A DNA stretch of 64,000 nucleotides, taken from the NCBI GenBank assembly GCA_964350695.1, contig CAYGKM010000003.1:62001-126000 (forward strand), in the 5' to 3' direction. The stretch is from TMED27 sp964350695 (GTDB lineage: Bacteria; Pseudomonadota; Alphaproteobacteria; Micavibrionales; Micavibrionaceae). The notes under the pieces were generated by a model that saw only the letters and a list, made by a program, of their open reading frames with translations, searched no databases and was not told where the DNA came from. The translations under genes were made by a program, and so were the position numbers. How positions within the stretch are numbered: the stretch's first letter is position 1; each line of letters opens with the position of its first letter. Positions 33,701-42,162 of this stretch are shown piece by piece.

Positions 33701-34159
33701 CATAAACTTCTGCAACTTCTCCCCGATCTCCCCAATGACATCTGGGAAGCAAAAGCCAAAACCTATCTCGCCCATTACGGACGGGATCTATCCGAAGACA
33801 TCCAAAACCAAATCACCGGCGAGACGCTCAAAATTCTCGGCGACAACACATTTTCGGAAATCTTTGGACCCGGCTCACTCGCCGAAGTGCCCATCACAGG
33901 GTTTTTGAGCGATGAAAAAACCCCGATCAGCGGCCAAATTGATCGCCTGCTCGTTAAAGGCGATGAAATCCTCATCATTGATTACAAAACGAATCGCCCG
34001 CCGCCACTCGACCCCACGGCAATCCCGCAAATTTACATCCGGCAAATGCGCGCCTACGCCGATATCTTGCGCCAAATCTATCCGGGTCGTGTCATAAAAT
34101 GTGCGCTCCTGTGGACAGACGGGCCAAATTTAATGCCACTTGATCCAAAAACCGTGTAG
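30746..34159 (+). CDS. addA: Double-strand break repair helicase AddA
   Basis: UvrD-type helicase and nuclease partner of AddB. It is 1137 residues. Walker A is ASAGTGKTKVL (34-44), motif Ia LTFTKAGANEM, Walker B DHILVDEAQDTNPEQW, motif III GDEKQSIYSFQRA, motif V VRIMTVHGSKGLQAPIVILPD and motif VI LLYVAMTRAEDRLYI. The C-terminal nuclease shows ISGQIDRLLVKGDEILIIDYKTN. All catalytic parts are intact. ATG follows the addB stop directly, so translation is coupled. trxA follows 45 bases on. Confidence 0.96.
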   Translation: MTAPLAQQDAARDIDPNVLQRRASNPETSVWVSASAGTGKTKVLTDRVLRLLLPRENGTPGSPAHKILCLTFTKAGANEMSLRIAKTLGKWAVLKEEKLRAELDALFGRPPNKMEFAAARKLFAQVVDVPGGLKITTIHSFCKSVLGRFPLEARINPNFKELDESQSRELITQSQREVFTNLGKDRTNPLEQSVERLGELLNEDQFASILKNIISERTQLQAALKTTFDISGFYTTLCEMLQIEPNLKPEDIIQNACTDTAFAKSDLAHAAQIMGAYGTQTDQDRANIIAAFIAAPESQRPDLIDSYKSAFITQKETVLARLCVKAVSNHDPKIPDIISQEAERLLHIIERIKRIKIAQHTRDIITVATDILDRYDALKMQQNALDFDDLILKTLALLQQRGSWVHYKLDQGLDHILVDEAQDTNPEQWKIIDALCDDFFDGEGAKENTRTLFVVGDEKQSIYSFQRASPEEFIRRKREFKTRINSSGGQWQEIDLNISFRSTPSVLQSVDAVFAQAHVQRGVSESGITHIPYFKRAGQEGRVEIWPLTQTEKAEPQSIWEPPITVYGQKNASQDLADNIAAKIKLWIDSKEMLSSHSRPIEAGDIMILVQTRKAFVEQVIRALKTNNIPVSGADRMVLGTQIAVQDLLSALKFIALPEDDLNLACLLKSPMIGMDEETLFDLAYNREGSLWKSCQAKAHIDITAYLKTLLSMGYNEKPFEILKTILDTKCPANHKSAAAAINTRLGKDSNDPINEMLRLALNFEREATPTLQHFIQRFEKGESEIKREGEQSGGLVRIMTVHGSKGLQAPIVILPDTIATAKSAPSRADKRLLWPNQTGLKLPLWSPGKPSDAQIFQDALERISTHHDAEYRRLLYVAMTRAEDRLYICGHKGPSDAPEECWYNLIKTALGDAPITNPKTREADRIPKETDLPARDTTTPDWLFKPAEKEENLAAAISPSRMEETAASPIDGLDTKRFLRGNLTHKLLQLLPDLPNDIWEAKAKTYLAHYGRDLSEDIQNQITGETLKILGDNTFSEIFGPGSLAEVPITGFLSDEKTPISGQIDRLLVKGDEILIIDYKTNRPPPLDPTAIPQIYIRQMRAYADILRQIYPGRVIKCALLWTDGPNLMPLDPKTV

Positions 34160-34204
34160 CCTGTATCTATATTGAGTTTAAGTTTAAAGATAAGGATTAA
34201 GAAT

Positions 34205-34525
34205 ATGCCAAGCGTTGCTGTCACAGATTCAAATTTTGAAAGCGAAGTTTTAAACTCCGATAAGCCGGTAGTTGTTGATTTCTGGGCGGAATGGTGCGGC
34301 CCATGTAAACAGCTTTCCCCTGTTTTGGACGAGCTTGCCAATGAAATGGGCGACAAAATCAAAGTTGCGAAAATCAACATTGAAGACGCCCCCGAAGCGC
34401 CCTCAAAATACTCTGTGCGCGGCGTCCCGACCTTGATGATCTTCAAAGGCGGCCAAGTCGTCGACACCCGCGTAGGCGGCATGCCGAAAACGCAGCTTCA
34501 GGAATGGATTGAAAGTCAGGTTTAA
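34205..34525 (+). CDS. trxA: Thioredoxin
   Basis: Dithiol reductant for ribonucleotide reductase and other proteins. From ATG 34205 it is 106 residues, starting MPSVAVTDSNFESEV, the normal thioredoxin length. An upstream in-frame TTG (34172) is rejected because AAGGA is well placed for 34205. The active site is WAEWCGPCK, the cis-proline loop RGVPTLMIFKGG. It closes the tsaE-addBA unit and shares a terminator with the converging infC. Confidence 0.97.
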   Translation: MPSVAVTDSNFESEVLNSDKPVVVDFWAEWCGPCKQLSPVLDELANEMGDKIKVAKINIEDAPEAPSKYSVRGVPTLMIFKGGQVVDTRVGGMPKTQLQEWIESQV

Positions 34526-34547
34526 TTAAACCCTGCGCTTGAGAATT

Positions 34548-34576
34548 AAAAAAGGGCGCTTATTTGGGCCCTTTTT
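34548..34576. terminator. Bidirectional terminator between trxA and infC
   Basis: AAAAAAGGGC and GCCCTTTTT form a stem around a ten-base loop. A-run on the left and T-run on the right make it work for plus-strand trxA and minus-strand infC, whose stops flank it. Confidence 0.85.
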
Positions 34577-34582
34577 CTATAT

Positions 34583-35128
34583 CTATTGTGGAACTTCAGA
34601 AGACAGCACCATAATCGTTTGGCGCCCTTCCATCTTCGGATGAAGATCAACCTTCCCGACATCGGAAAGCTCTTCAATCATACGCTTCAATAAGTTCAAA
34701 CCAATATCTTGGTGCGCCATCTCGCGGCCTCTGAAACGCATCGTCACTTTAACTTTGTCGCCGTTTTCAAGAAATTTACGCGCATTGCGCATTTTCACCT
34801 GATAATCATGCTCCTCGATACCGGGGCGCACTTTCACTTCTTTAACATCAACGGTTTTTTGCTTCTTACGGGCTTCTGCGGCCTTTTTTTGCTGCTCGTA
34901 TTTATACTTGCCGTAATCTAAAACTTTACAAACTGGGGGGGATGCGTTGGGAGAAACCTCAACCAAATCCAATCCGGATTCATCTGCCAATGCTATGGCA
35001 TCTTCAATTTTCATGACGCCCCTCATCTCGCCTTCTGCGTCTACAACGCGGACTTCGGGGGCGGTAATACGTTCATTTATGCGCGTAGGATCTTCCTTAC
35101 GTTGCGGTGGTCTTGCTGGTTTAGCGAT
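34583..35128 (-). CDS. infC: Translation initiation factor IF-3 with AUC start codon
   Basis: IF-3 checks start-codon and initiator pairing on the 30S subunit. The first ATG in frame (35026) would lack the conserved N-terminus. Upstream, the frame continues through RINERITAPEVRVVDAEGE, a standard IF-3 opening, to ATC at 35126-35128. An AAGGAG ribosome site stands eight bases before that ATC, and a TAA stop in frame lies four codons further up with no ATG, GTG or TTG between. From ATC the protein is 181 residues, the E. coli length (180). E. coli infC starts with AUU, which IF-3 itself discriminates against for autogenous control; AUC should work the same way. The C-terminal half (KVTMRFRGREMAHQDIG, HPKMEGRQTIMVL) is intact. 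Confidence 0.95.
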   Translation of the reverse strand: MAKPARPPQRKEDPTRINERITAPEVRVVDAEGEMRGVMKIEDAIALADESGLDLVEVSPNASPPVCKVLDYGKYKYEQQKKAAEARKKQKTVDVKEVKVRPGIEEHDYQVKMRNARKFLENGDKVKVTMRFRGREMAHQDIGLNLLKRMIEELSDVGKVDLHPKMEGRQTIMVLSSEVPQ

Positions 35129-35167
35129 GGTAAATGCTCCTTAAATTGTTAATCTTCATTTTATTAT

Positions 35168-35181
35168 AACGTATATACGTT
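35168..35181. repeat. Perfect 14-bp palindrome upstream of infC
   Basis: AACGTATATACGTT lies 40 bases before the infC start, between pirin and infC. It may be an operator or part of the promoter; no partner copy was seen. Confidence 0.35.
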
Positions 35182-35237
35182 CAAATCCTATTAATAAGCA
35201 GTATTTATGGGGGTTTGCAAGAATTTTCAAAGAAGCT

Positions 35238-36119
35238 TTACGCTTCGGGCAAAGGAATAAATTCATCATCCCCGACAACCGCATCAAAGCGGTTTTTCCG
35301 CCAATCCTCTTTGGCCTGCTCAATGCGCTCTTTGCTTGAGGATACGAAATTCCACCAGATGTGGCGGGGTCCGTCCGCCGCCTCGCCGCCCAAAACCATA
35401 AGCCGCACATTATCCAGGGCTTTCACAACAATCTGGTCACCGGGGCGAAACACCAACATCTGCGAAGGCTCATGCACAACCCCGCCAATCTCGATTCGCC
35501 CGCCCAGCGCATAAACCGCGCGCTCTTCTGTTTCTGAAGGCAGCTCAAAATTCGCACCCGCCTCCAAACTCACATCAATGTAAAGCGTATCGGTAAAGCT
35601 CTGAACAGGGGATGATTTCCCCCATAACCCGCCCATAATAAGGCGCGCCGACACACCATGATATTCCATCACAGGCAGCGCCGTTTTATCAATATGCTTA
35701 AACGCAGGGCTATTTTCTTCATACTTCTTGGGCAGCGCGAGCCATGACTGGATGCCGAAAAGCTCTGACGGCGTTTTGCGAATATCCGTACCCGTGCGCT
35801 CTGAATGCACAATGCCACTTCCCGCCGTCATAAGATTAACGTCCCCAACCTCAATCCGTTGATCAAACCCCAGTGAATCCTTATGGTCCAGCGTCCCTTT
35901 AAACAAATATGTCACCGTAGACAGCCCGATATGCGGATGCGGCCGCACATCCACGCCCTTATCGGTTAAAAATTCACCCGGCCCCATCTGATCCCAAAAG
36001 ATGAACGGCCCAACCATTTGCCGCGCGCGCGATGGCAACGCGCGGTGCACTTCAAATCCGCCAATATCACCCACGCGGGGGATAATAATATGTTCAATAC
36101 TGTCTGAAAGCTGTGACAT
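35238..36119 (-). CDS. Pirin family protein
   Basis: A bicupin metalloprotein of 293 residues. The N-terminal cupin has the metal ligands in RPHPHIGLSTVTYLF (two His), HKDSLG and SGIVHSERTG (His and Glu). This is the family's three-His one-Glu site, used by quercetin-dioxygenase-like and redox-sensing pirins. The second cupin (about 165-255) lacks ligands, as usual. It lies between thrS and infC, two bases after the thrS stop, so it is coupled to thrS. The physiological role of bacterial pirins varies; none is assigned here. Confidence 0.9.
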   Translation of the reverse strand: MSQLSDSIEHIIIPRVGDIGGFEVHRALPSRARQMVGPFIFWDQMGPGEFLTDKGVDVRPHPHIGLSTVTYLFKGTLDHKDSLGFDQRIEVGDVNLMTAGSGIVHSERTGTDIRKTPSELFGIQSWLALPKKYEENSPAFKHIDKTALPVMEYHGVSARLIMGGLWGKSSPVQSFTDTLYIDVSLEAGANFELPSETEERAVYALGGRIEIGGVVHEPSQMLVFRPGDQIVVKALDNVRLMVLGGEAADGPRHIWWNFVSSSKERIEQAKEDWRKNRFDAVVGDDEFIPLPEA

Positions 36120-36121
36120 AC

Positions 36122-38122
36122 CTAAAACGGCGCTTTCGCTTCTTCAACAAGCACCGCCAGCGCGTCATCGAACGTTTGCATATCCTGCGCTTGGCTACCT
36201 AAACGGCGGATCGCCACGGTTTTCTCGTCCGCTTCCCGCGCCCCAACCACATAAAGATTAGGCACTTTCGCATGTGAGTGCTCGCGCACCTTATAATTGA
36301 TTTTCTCATTACGAATATCAAGTTCCGCGCGAATACCCGCCGCTTTCAGGGCTTCATACACCTCCAGTGCGTAATCATTGGCGCTTTCAGTAATCGTCGC
36401 CACGACGCACTGAACAGGCGCTAACCACAATGGAAGCTTCCCGCCTGTACTTTCCACAAGAATCCCGATAAAGCGCTCCAGAGTCCCTAAAACGGCTCTA
36501 TGGAGCATCACAGGGCGGTGTTTCTCTCCGTCTTGCCCGATATAACTCGCATCAAGGCGCTCAGGCAGCACAAAATCAAGCTGCAACGTCCCGCACTGCC
36601 AGCTACGGCCAATCGCATCGCGAATGTGATATTCAACCTTCGGGCCATAAAACGCGCCTTCGCCCGCTTCTTCTTCAAATTCCAAACCGGCTTTCGTAAG
36701 CGCAACGCGCAAACCTTCCTCGGCCTTGTCCCATGTCTCGTCACTGCCTGCCTTATTCTCAGGGCGCAGCGCCAAAACAACGCGCACATCTTCAAACCCA
36801 AGATCGGTATACACCCGCTTAATCAAATTACAGAACTTCACGGATTCATCAGTGATCTGATCTTCGGTACAGAAAATATGCGCATCATCCTGCGTCATCT
36901 GCCGCACCCGCATCAAACCATGCAGCGCGCCATGCGCTTCATTACGGTGACAACAGCCAAACTCCGCCAAGCGGATCGGCAAATCACGATATGATTTCAA
37001 ACCCTGATTAAACACCTGCACATGGGCGGGGCAATTCATCGGCTTAAGCGCCATTAACTTATCAAACGCCTTATCACTCAATATCGGTCCGTCTTGCTTG
37101 CCATCATCTGATCCTTGCGGAATTTCATCCGGCACAACAAACATATTCTCGCGGTATTTCCCCCAATGGCCCGAGGCTTCCCACAATTTATTATCAATCA
37201 ACTGCGGGGTTTTAATCTCGTTATAACCATCCTCGTTCACGCGGCGGCGAATATAATCCTCAAGCTCGCGATAAATCACAAAACCTTTAGGGTGCCAAAA
37301 AACGCTCCCTTGCGCCTCGGCCTGAAAATGATAAAGATCCATCTCATTGCCCAATTTACGGTGATCGCGCTTTTCTGCTTCCTCAATCATCGTCAGATGT
37401 TCTTGCAGCTCTTTATCATTGCGCCACGCCGTGCCGTATATCCGCGTCAGCATCGCTTGCGAGCTATCTCCGCGCCAATACGCGCCTGCAATACTCATCA
37501 ATTTAAACACGCCCACCTGCTTGAGGCTCGGCAAATGCGGCCCGCGGCAAAGATCAATAAAACCCGTATCGCCCTGCTCATAAAGCTGGAAATCCCCATC
37601 CTGCGGCGCGCGCTCAATAATATCCATTTTGTATGGCTCGCCGCGCTTTTCGAACGCTGCGATTGCATCAGCCTTAGAATTTAAACTCTTATTAATCGGC
37701 GCATTGCTCTCTTTGATTTTACGCATCTCTTTTTCAATCGCCGCCAGGTCTTCAGAACTCAGGGGCTTCTCAAACTCAACGTCGTAATAAAAACCGTTTT
37801 CAATAGTCGGCCCTATCGCCAACTTCGCACTAGGGTACAAATTCTTCACCGCCCGCGCCAAAACCTGCGCCGCCACAGTGTGGCGCATAATCTCAAGACC
37901 TTCATCACTATCCAATGTAATGATCGCCAGCTTCGCATCGCTCATAATAGGATCAGATAAATCGCGCTGAACCCCGTCCACCGTGACCGCCACCGAAACC
38001 TTCGCCAGTGACTTTGAAATGCTTTCGGCAATCTCCATACCCGTCACGCCCGCCGCATATTCACGCACCGCGCCGTCAGGAAGAGTAATTTTGATATCTG
38101 TTTTTTGTGCTGTTTGTGTCAT
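36122..38122 (-). CDS. thrS: Threonyl-tRNA synthetase
   Basis: Charges tRNA-Thr. From ATG 38122 it is 666 residues, starting MTQTAQKTDIKITLPDGA; an in-frame TTG at 38143 is less likely and AAGG precedes the ATG. Domain order: TGS (about 8-65), editing domain with HTVAAQVLARAVKNLYP and later zinc-type residues, catalytic core with RVNEDGYNEIKTPQ, the zinc Cys in MKPMNCPAHVQVF, RMTQDDAHIFC and PVMLHRAVLGTLERF. The C-terminal anticodon domain has HSHAKVPNLYVVG. thrS upstream of infC is a conserved proteobacterial order; here pirin is placed between them. Confidence 0.97.
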   Translation of the reverse strand: MTQTAQKTDIKITLPDGAVREYAAGVTGMEIAESISKSLAKVSVAVTVDGVQRDLSDPIMSDAKLAIITLDSDEGLEIMRHTVAAQVLARAVKNLYPSAKLAIGPTIENGFYYDVEFEKPLSSEDLAAIEKEMRKIKESNAPINKSLNSKADAIAAFEKRGEPYKMDIIERAPQDGDFQLYEQGDTGFIDLCRGPHLPSLKQVGVFKLMSIAGAYWRGDSSQAMLTRIYGTAWRNDKELQEHLTMIEEAEKRDHRKLGNEMDLYHFQAEAQGSVFWHPKGFVIYRELEDYIRRRVNEDGYNEIKTPQLIDNKLWEASGHWGKYRENMFVVPDEIPQGSDDGKQDGPILSDKAFDKLMALKPMNCPAHVQVFNQGLKSYRDLPIRLAEFGCCHRNEAHGALHGLMRVRQMTQDDAHIFCTEDQITDESVKFCNLIKRVYTDLGFEDVRVVLALRPENKAGSDETWDKAEEGLRVALTKAGLEFEEEAGEGAFYGPKVEYHIRDAIGRSWQCGTLQLDFVLPERLDASYIGQDGEKHRPVMLHRAVLGTLERFIGILVESTGGKLPLWLAPVQCVVATITESANDYALEVYEALKAAGIRAELDIRNEKINYKVREHSHAKVPNLYVVGAREADEKTVAIRRLGSQAQDMQTFDDALAVLVEEAKAPF

Positions 38123-38279
38123 AAGCCTTTTTACCCGCCCCAAGCCGTTATGTCACGGGGGTTTTTTACATCATAAAATTTGAGCAACGAGATTTTTGAT
38201 ATCACAAGGCGCAAGAAGTAAAGTGCGCAAATTGCACATGAACGACATAGCAACGATGTCACAGTGAAAATATCTAAGC

Positions 38280-39755
38280 TCAGCGCTCAGAAAAAGCGTT
38301 ATCGAGCGTCTTGACGAACGGCTTCAACAAATACTGCATCACGGTTTTCTTACCCGTCAGAATATCCACGCTCGCCACCATCCCGACCGTAATCGGCAGA
38401 ATTTCACCTTTACGCTTAAGCTCCGTTTCATAGGTGCGAAGCTTCACACGGTAAAAGCTATTGCCTTCCTGATCTTCAATCGTATCCGCAGAAATCTGCA
38501 CCAACTCGCCGTCAAGCCCGCCATAAATTGAAAAATCATAAGCCGTCAGCTTAATCACCGCTTTTTGTCCGGGGAAAATAAACGCACGATCAGACGGGCG
38601 CACTTTCGCCTCGATAATCAACTGGTCATCTTCCGGCACGATCTTGATGAAATCCTCACCGGGGCGCACAACCCCGCCCACAGTATTAACGGTAATTTCC
38701 TGCACCGTCCCGTTCACCGGTGATTTAAGATCGGTCAGACCTTTGCGCTGCTCCAGCGCAGAGAGGCGCTGCTTGATCTCGTTCATCTCCAGCATCTTCG
38801 AGCCAAGCTCGGCCTGCGCCTGCGCTTTAGCATTGCTTTCAATCTCGTTAATCCGCGCTTTCGCCTCGGCAATCGCCGATTGAGCCCGCGGCAAACTGCT
38901 CGTATAGCCGTTCAATTCCGCCTGCTTTTCTTTTATCCCACGATCAAGCTGTAACAGCTCGATTTTCGGCGCAGAGCCTTTTTCCACGAGCGGACGAATC
39001 ACATTCGCCTCCTCACGCTGCAGGGCAATCACGCCGCGCGTATCTCCAATGCGGGTATTCAACTCGCGCACCTCTTGCTCACGCTGGCGCATCTGCTGTT
39101 CCAAAACCGCGATCTGCCCCTGCATAGAGCGCCTATTCGCCATAAACGCGTTCAGCTCTTCGGTTACACTGCGCGGCGCATCCTTCATAACCTCGGGCGG
39201 AAACTCAACCGTAGACAAGCCTTCCGCCTCCGCAGAAAGCCGCGTAATAGAAGCCAAAAGCCCTAAATACCGAGATTCATTCGCGCCAAAATCTGATTCC
39301 GCTTGAATAGCATCAAGCCGCACAAGCACTTGGCCGGCCTTCACGCGCTCGCCTTCTTTCACCATAAATTCTTTTACAATGCCCGCATCCAGCGTCTGCA
39401 TAGCCTGAATCTCGGATGACGGAATAACCTTCCCGTCCCCGCGCGTCACCTCATCCAGCGCCGCAAAATTCGCCCAAAGAATAAAGATCACCACAAACGA
39501 ACAAATCGCCATCAGCAAAAAATGCTTGGAAAGCGGCACTTCATCATCCGCATCAAAAAACTTGCGGGCATGTGCTGTGACTTTTTGGCCTTTTTCCTTC
39601 AGCCATTTATCCTGAATGCCTTCCCACTCTTCCTTGTCATTGATAGTGATATTGTTATCAACAGGCGGCTTTGAGCCATCCTTGGCCTGCGCCGCAGGTA
39701 CTTTTACGGGCGCGATCTTACCCAAAGGCATCTCTTGTTTTTTATCGCTCGCCAT
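38280..39755 (-). CDS. HlyD-family type I secretion periplasmic adaptor
   Basis: Links the inner-membrane ABC transporter to TolC. It is 491 residues. A cytoplasmic N-terminus of 78 residues precedes one membrane helix (79-98). A lipoyl half-motif (TLDAGIVKEFMVKEGERVKAGQVLVRLDA) follows, then a long coiled-coil hairpin (about 155-355, rich in Glu, Gln and Arg). The second lipoyl half and beta-barrel domains (DLKSPVNGTVQEITVNTVGGVVRPGE) and the closing region LPITVGMVASVDILTGKKTV complete it. All parts of the HlyD/LapC type are present. It starts three bases after the ABC transporter and closes the secretion operon. Confidence 0.94.
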   Translation of the reverse strand: MASDKKQEMPLGKIAPVKVPAAQAKDGSKPPVDNNITINDKEEWEGIQDKWLKEKGQKVTAHARKFFDADDEVPLSKHFLLMAICSFVVIFILWANFAALDEVTRGDGKVIPSSEIQAMQTLDAGIVKEFMVKEGERVKAGQVLVRLDAIQAESDFGANESRYLGLLASITRLSAEAEGLSTVEFPPEVMKDAPRSVTEELNAFMANRRSMQGQIAVLEQQMRQREQEVRELNTRIGDTRGVIALQREEANVIRPLVEKGSAPKIELLQLDRGIKEKQAELNGYTSSLPRAQSAIAEAKARINEIESNAKAQAQAELGSKMLEMNEIKQRLSALEQRKGLTDLKSPVNGTVQEITVNTVGGVVRPGEDFIKIVPEDDQLIIEAKVRPSDRAFIFPGQKAVIKLTAYDFSIYGGLDGELVQISADTIEDQEGNSFYRVKLRTYETELKRKGEILPITVGMVASVDILTGKKTVMQYLLKPFVKTLDNAFSER

Positions 39756-39758
39756 CTC

Positions 39759-42110
39759 TTAAGCCTCCGTATTTTCAGCTTCGGTGCCATATTGGCGCGC
39801 TTGTAATTTGCGAATAACATCATCTTTCGGGCCATACGCAACCAAACGCCCACGATCAAGCAATATCAATTTATCCACCAGAGACAGCATCGCGCCTTTA
39901 TGCGTAATCAAAATCGTTGTTTTATCCTTGCACAAAACATCAAGGCGCTTCTTCAAACGGTTTTCCGAAGCAGGATCCATCGCCGCCGTCGGCTCATCCA
40001 GAACCAGAATCGGCGGATCATAAAGCAAGCTCCGCGCAATCGCCACCGCTTGGCGCTGCCCGCCGGAGAGCGCTTCGCCGCGCTCGCCCACTTGTGTATC
40101 CAGACCCGCCGAGGATTCGCCCAAAAATTCCATCACCCCTGAAAGCTCCGCCGCCCGCAAAACCGCGCGATCAGGCGCTGTTTCATGTCCCATTGTGATA
40201 TTTTTACGCACAGAGCCAAAAAACAGCTGCGGGCTTTGTTGAACCGCGCCGACATTGCGGCGCAAATCACCCGGATCAATCTGGCGTACATCCGTCCCGT
40301 CAATCTGCACAGACCCCGATGAAGGCTGATAAAGATTAATCAAAAGCCGCTCAAGCGTGGTCTTCCCTGATCCCACCGCGCCGATAATTCCCACCTTTTC
40401 ACCCGGCTCAATCGTAAAGCTCAAATGATTAAGCGCAGGCGTGGCCTGGCCCGGATAGCTAAACACTACGTCGCGAAATTCAACTTTGCCTGCAATATGC
40501 GGCAAGGTCACAAAATGCTTGCCCGCAGGGCGCTCAACATTTTTCTTCATCAAATCATCGAGCTGGTCAAGCGCCTGGCGGGACTGGCTCAGACGTGTCA
40601 TCAAACCCGCAACTTGTGCCAAAGGCCCCATCGCGCGGCCGGACAAAATAACGCAGGCAATCAAGCCCCCCATAGACAGCGCTCCATCGGCAATTAAGAA
40701 CACACCCACAACCACAATCACGGCGCTCACGCCTTGCTGCATAAACAACGCCCAGTTTTGTGCAAATGCCGCAATCTGGCGCGACTTCACCGATGTATGT
40801 GAGGCTTTATCGGTCAGCTCTTCCCATTCGCGCTGCACGTGGCCTTCTGCTGCCTGAACCTTAATCGTCTCAAGTCCGATAATCGTTTCAAACAACAAAG
40901 CATTTTTCAGCGCCGATTCATGCAAAGATTCCTTAATCACCTTCGAAAGCGGCTTTTGAAGATAAAGCCCCATCCCGATAATCAACGGAATCGCCGCCAA
41001 CGGCACCCACGCCACAGGCCCGCCAATCATGGCAATAATCGCGATGAACAAAAACACAAACGGCAGATCAATCAGCGCCACCATCGTCGCCGAGGTGAAG
41101 AAATCACGCAGCGTTTCAAATTCTTTCATATTCGCCGCCAGAACCCCTGCGCTCGCAGGGCGGTCTGTCATGGTCATACCCATAATTTGCTCGAAAAGCT
41201 GTGATGAAATCACAACATCGGCTTTACGCCCCGCGTGATCAAGGAAGTGCGCACGCAAATTACGAAGCATAAAATCAAAGAAATAAACGATCAAAATACC
41301 GGCAAATAAAACCCAAAGGGATGCAAGCGCCGCCTCGCCGTTCGGCACAACGCGGTCATACACATTCATCACAAACAATGAACCGGCAATGCCGAAAAGG
41401 TTGATAATAATCGCCGCCACCGCCACTTCGGAATATAGCGTGCGATTCTTCCAGAATGTCGCCCAGAACCAATTACGGCCCGTATCAATTTCCGCCGGCC
41501 CCGCGCGATCATCAACCCGCGCAATCGGGCGGATAAAAAACGTATAACCGGAATAAAGATTTTTCAGCTCCGCGAGAGAGATTTTCTGGCGCTCATCAGG
41601 CGTTTCAGGGAATTGCACAACGAACAAAGTCTCGGGATGAATCTCTATCGCTTCTTTCGTGCCGTTCTTGCTCTCGATTTTTTTCGGCGGATGTTTTACC
41701 GGATGTTCAATCGCCCATAAAATGCAGGCTTGCGTATTTTCCAGCGCCAGAATACACGGCAAATTCGGTGCAATTGCCAAAGATTCCAAATTGCGCTCCG
41801 CAAGCTGCGCTGTCATATCCGCGCGTTCTGCCGCGCGTATAAGCAAAGCCGGAGTAATGCCTTTATTAGGAATAGGAAGACCTGCCGTCAGACCGCCATT
41901 ACTGGTGCGGCGACCATAATGCCCCGCCAAAATCCGGACGCAATCAACCAGCGGCATTTGAATCGCCAGACGATCCGCCTGAAGCGGCCAGTTACTGTCT
42001 GTTTGATCATGTTTTATAGACGCGGGCTTTACATCGTCCGCGTCTTTTTGAGGCTGAGTCTCGTCCTGAGATGGCTGTTTAATTTGCTCTTCTTGCTTTT
42101 TCTTGGTCAC
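39759..42110 (-). CDS. Type I secretion ABC transporter (LapB type) with inactive C39-like domain
   Basis: Inner-membrane exporter of 783 residues. Residues 45-200 form a C39-peptidase-like domain: a DC pair at 56-57 (PLVDCVRILAGHYGR) remains, but the His normally found in HFVV is replaced (ACILWAIE), so no processing is expected; such domains hold the unfolded RTX substrate. The six-helix membrane domain spans about 225-490. The nucleotide domain has Walker A GAVGSGKT (577-584), signature LSGGQRQ (681-687), Walker B ILVLDEPT (701-708) and the H-loop H737. A hairpin with T-run lies directly before its start. It works with the adjacent HlyD and TolC genes. Confidence 0.94.
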   Translation of the reverse strand: MTKKKQEEQIKQPSQDETQPQKDADDVKPASIKHDQTDSNWPLQADRLAIQMPLVDCVRILAGHYGRRTSNGGLTAGLPIPNKGITPALLIRAAERADMTAQLAERNLESLAIAPNLPCILALENTQACILWAIEHPVKHPPKKIESKNGTKEAIEIHPETLFVVQFPETPDERQKISLAELKNLYSGYTFFIRPIARVDDRAGPAEIDTGRNWFWATFWKNRTLYSEVAVAAIIINLFGIAGSLFVMNVYDRVVPNGEAALASLWVLFAGILIVYFFDFMLRNLRAHFLDHAGRKADVVISSQLFEQIMGMTMTDRPASAGVLAANMKEFETLRDFFTSATMVALIDLPFVFLFIAIIAMIGGPVAWVPLAAIPLIIGMGLYLQKPLSKVIKESLHESALKNALLFETIIGLETIKVQAAEGHVQREWEELTDKASHTSVKSRQIAAFAQNWALFMQQGVSAVIVVVGVFLIADGALSMGGLIACVILSGRAMGPLAQVAGLMTRLSQSRQALDQLDDLMKKNVERPAGKHFVTLPHIAGKVEFRDVVFSYPGQATPALNHLSFTIEPGEKVGIIGAVGSGKTTLERLLINLYQPSSGSVQIDGTDVRQIDPGDLRRNVGAVQQSPQLFFGSVRKNITMGHETAPDRAVLRAAELSGVMEFLGESSAGLDTQVGERGEALSGGQRQAVAIARSLLYDPPILVLDEPTAAMDPASENRLKKRLDVLCKDKTTILITHKGAMLSLVDKLILLDRGRLVAYGPKDDVIRKLQARQYGTEAENTEA

Positions 42111-42114
42111 CGTT

Positions 42115-42144
42115 AAAAAAGGCCTTTCTTAAAGGAGTAAGGCC
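42115..42144 (-). terminator. Terminator-like hairpin between tolC and the ABC transporter gene
   Basis: Read on the minus strand, GGCCTT and AAGGCC pair around a 12-base loop, followed by six Ts, and the transporter start codon is four bases past the T-run region. It looks like an intra-operon attenuator that would lower transporter expression relative to TolC. The stem is short, so strength is uncertain. Confidence 0.55.
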
Positions 42145-42162
42145 CCCCTCTGATTAAAGAGA

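Noticed and set aside
35126..35137. ATT as start codon of infC, as in E. coli
   Set aside because: The nearby ATT (within GCATTTACC) is out of frame and runs into a stop after four codons; ATC is the in-frame candidate.
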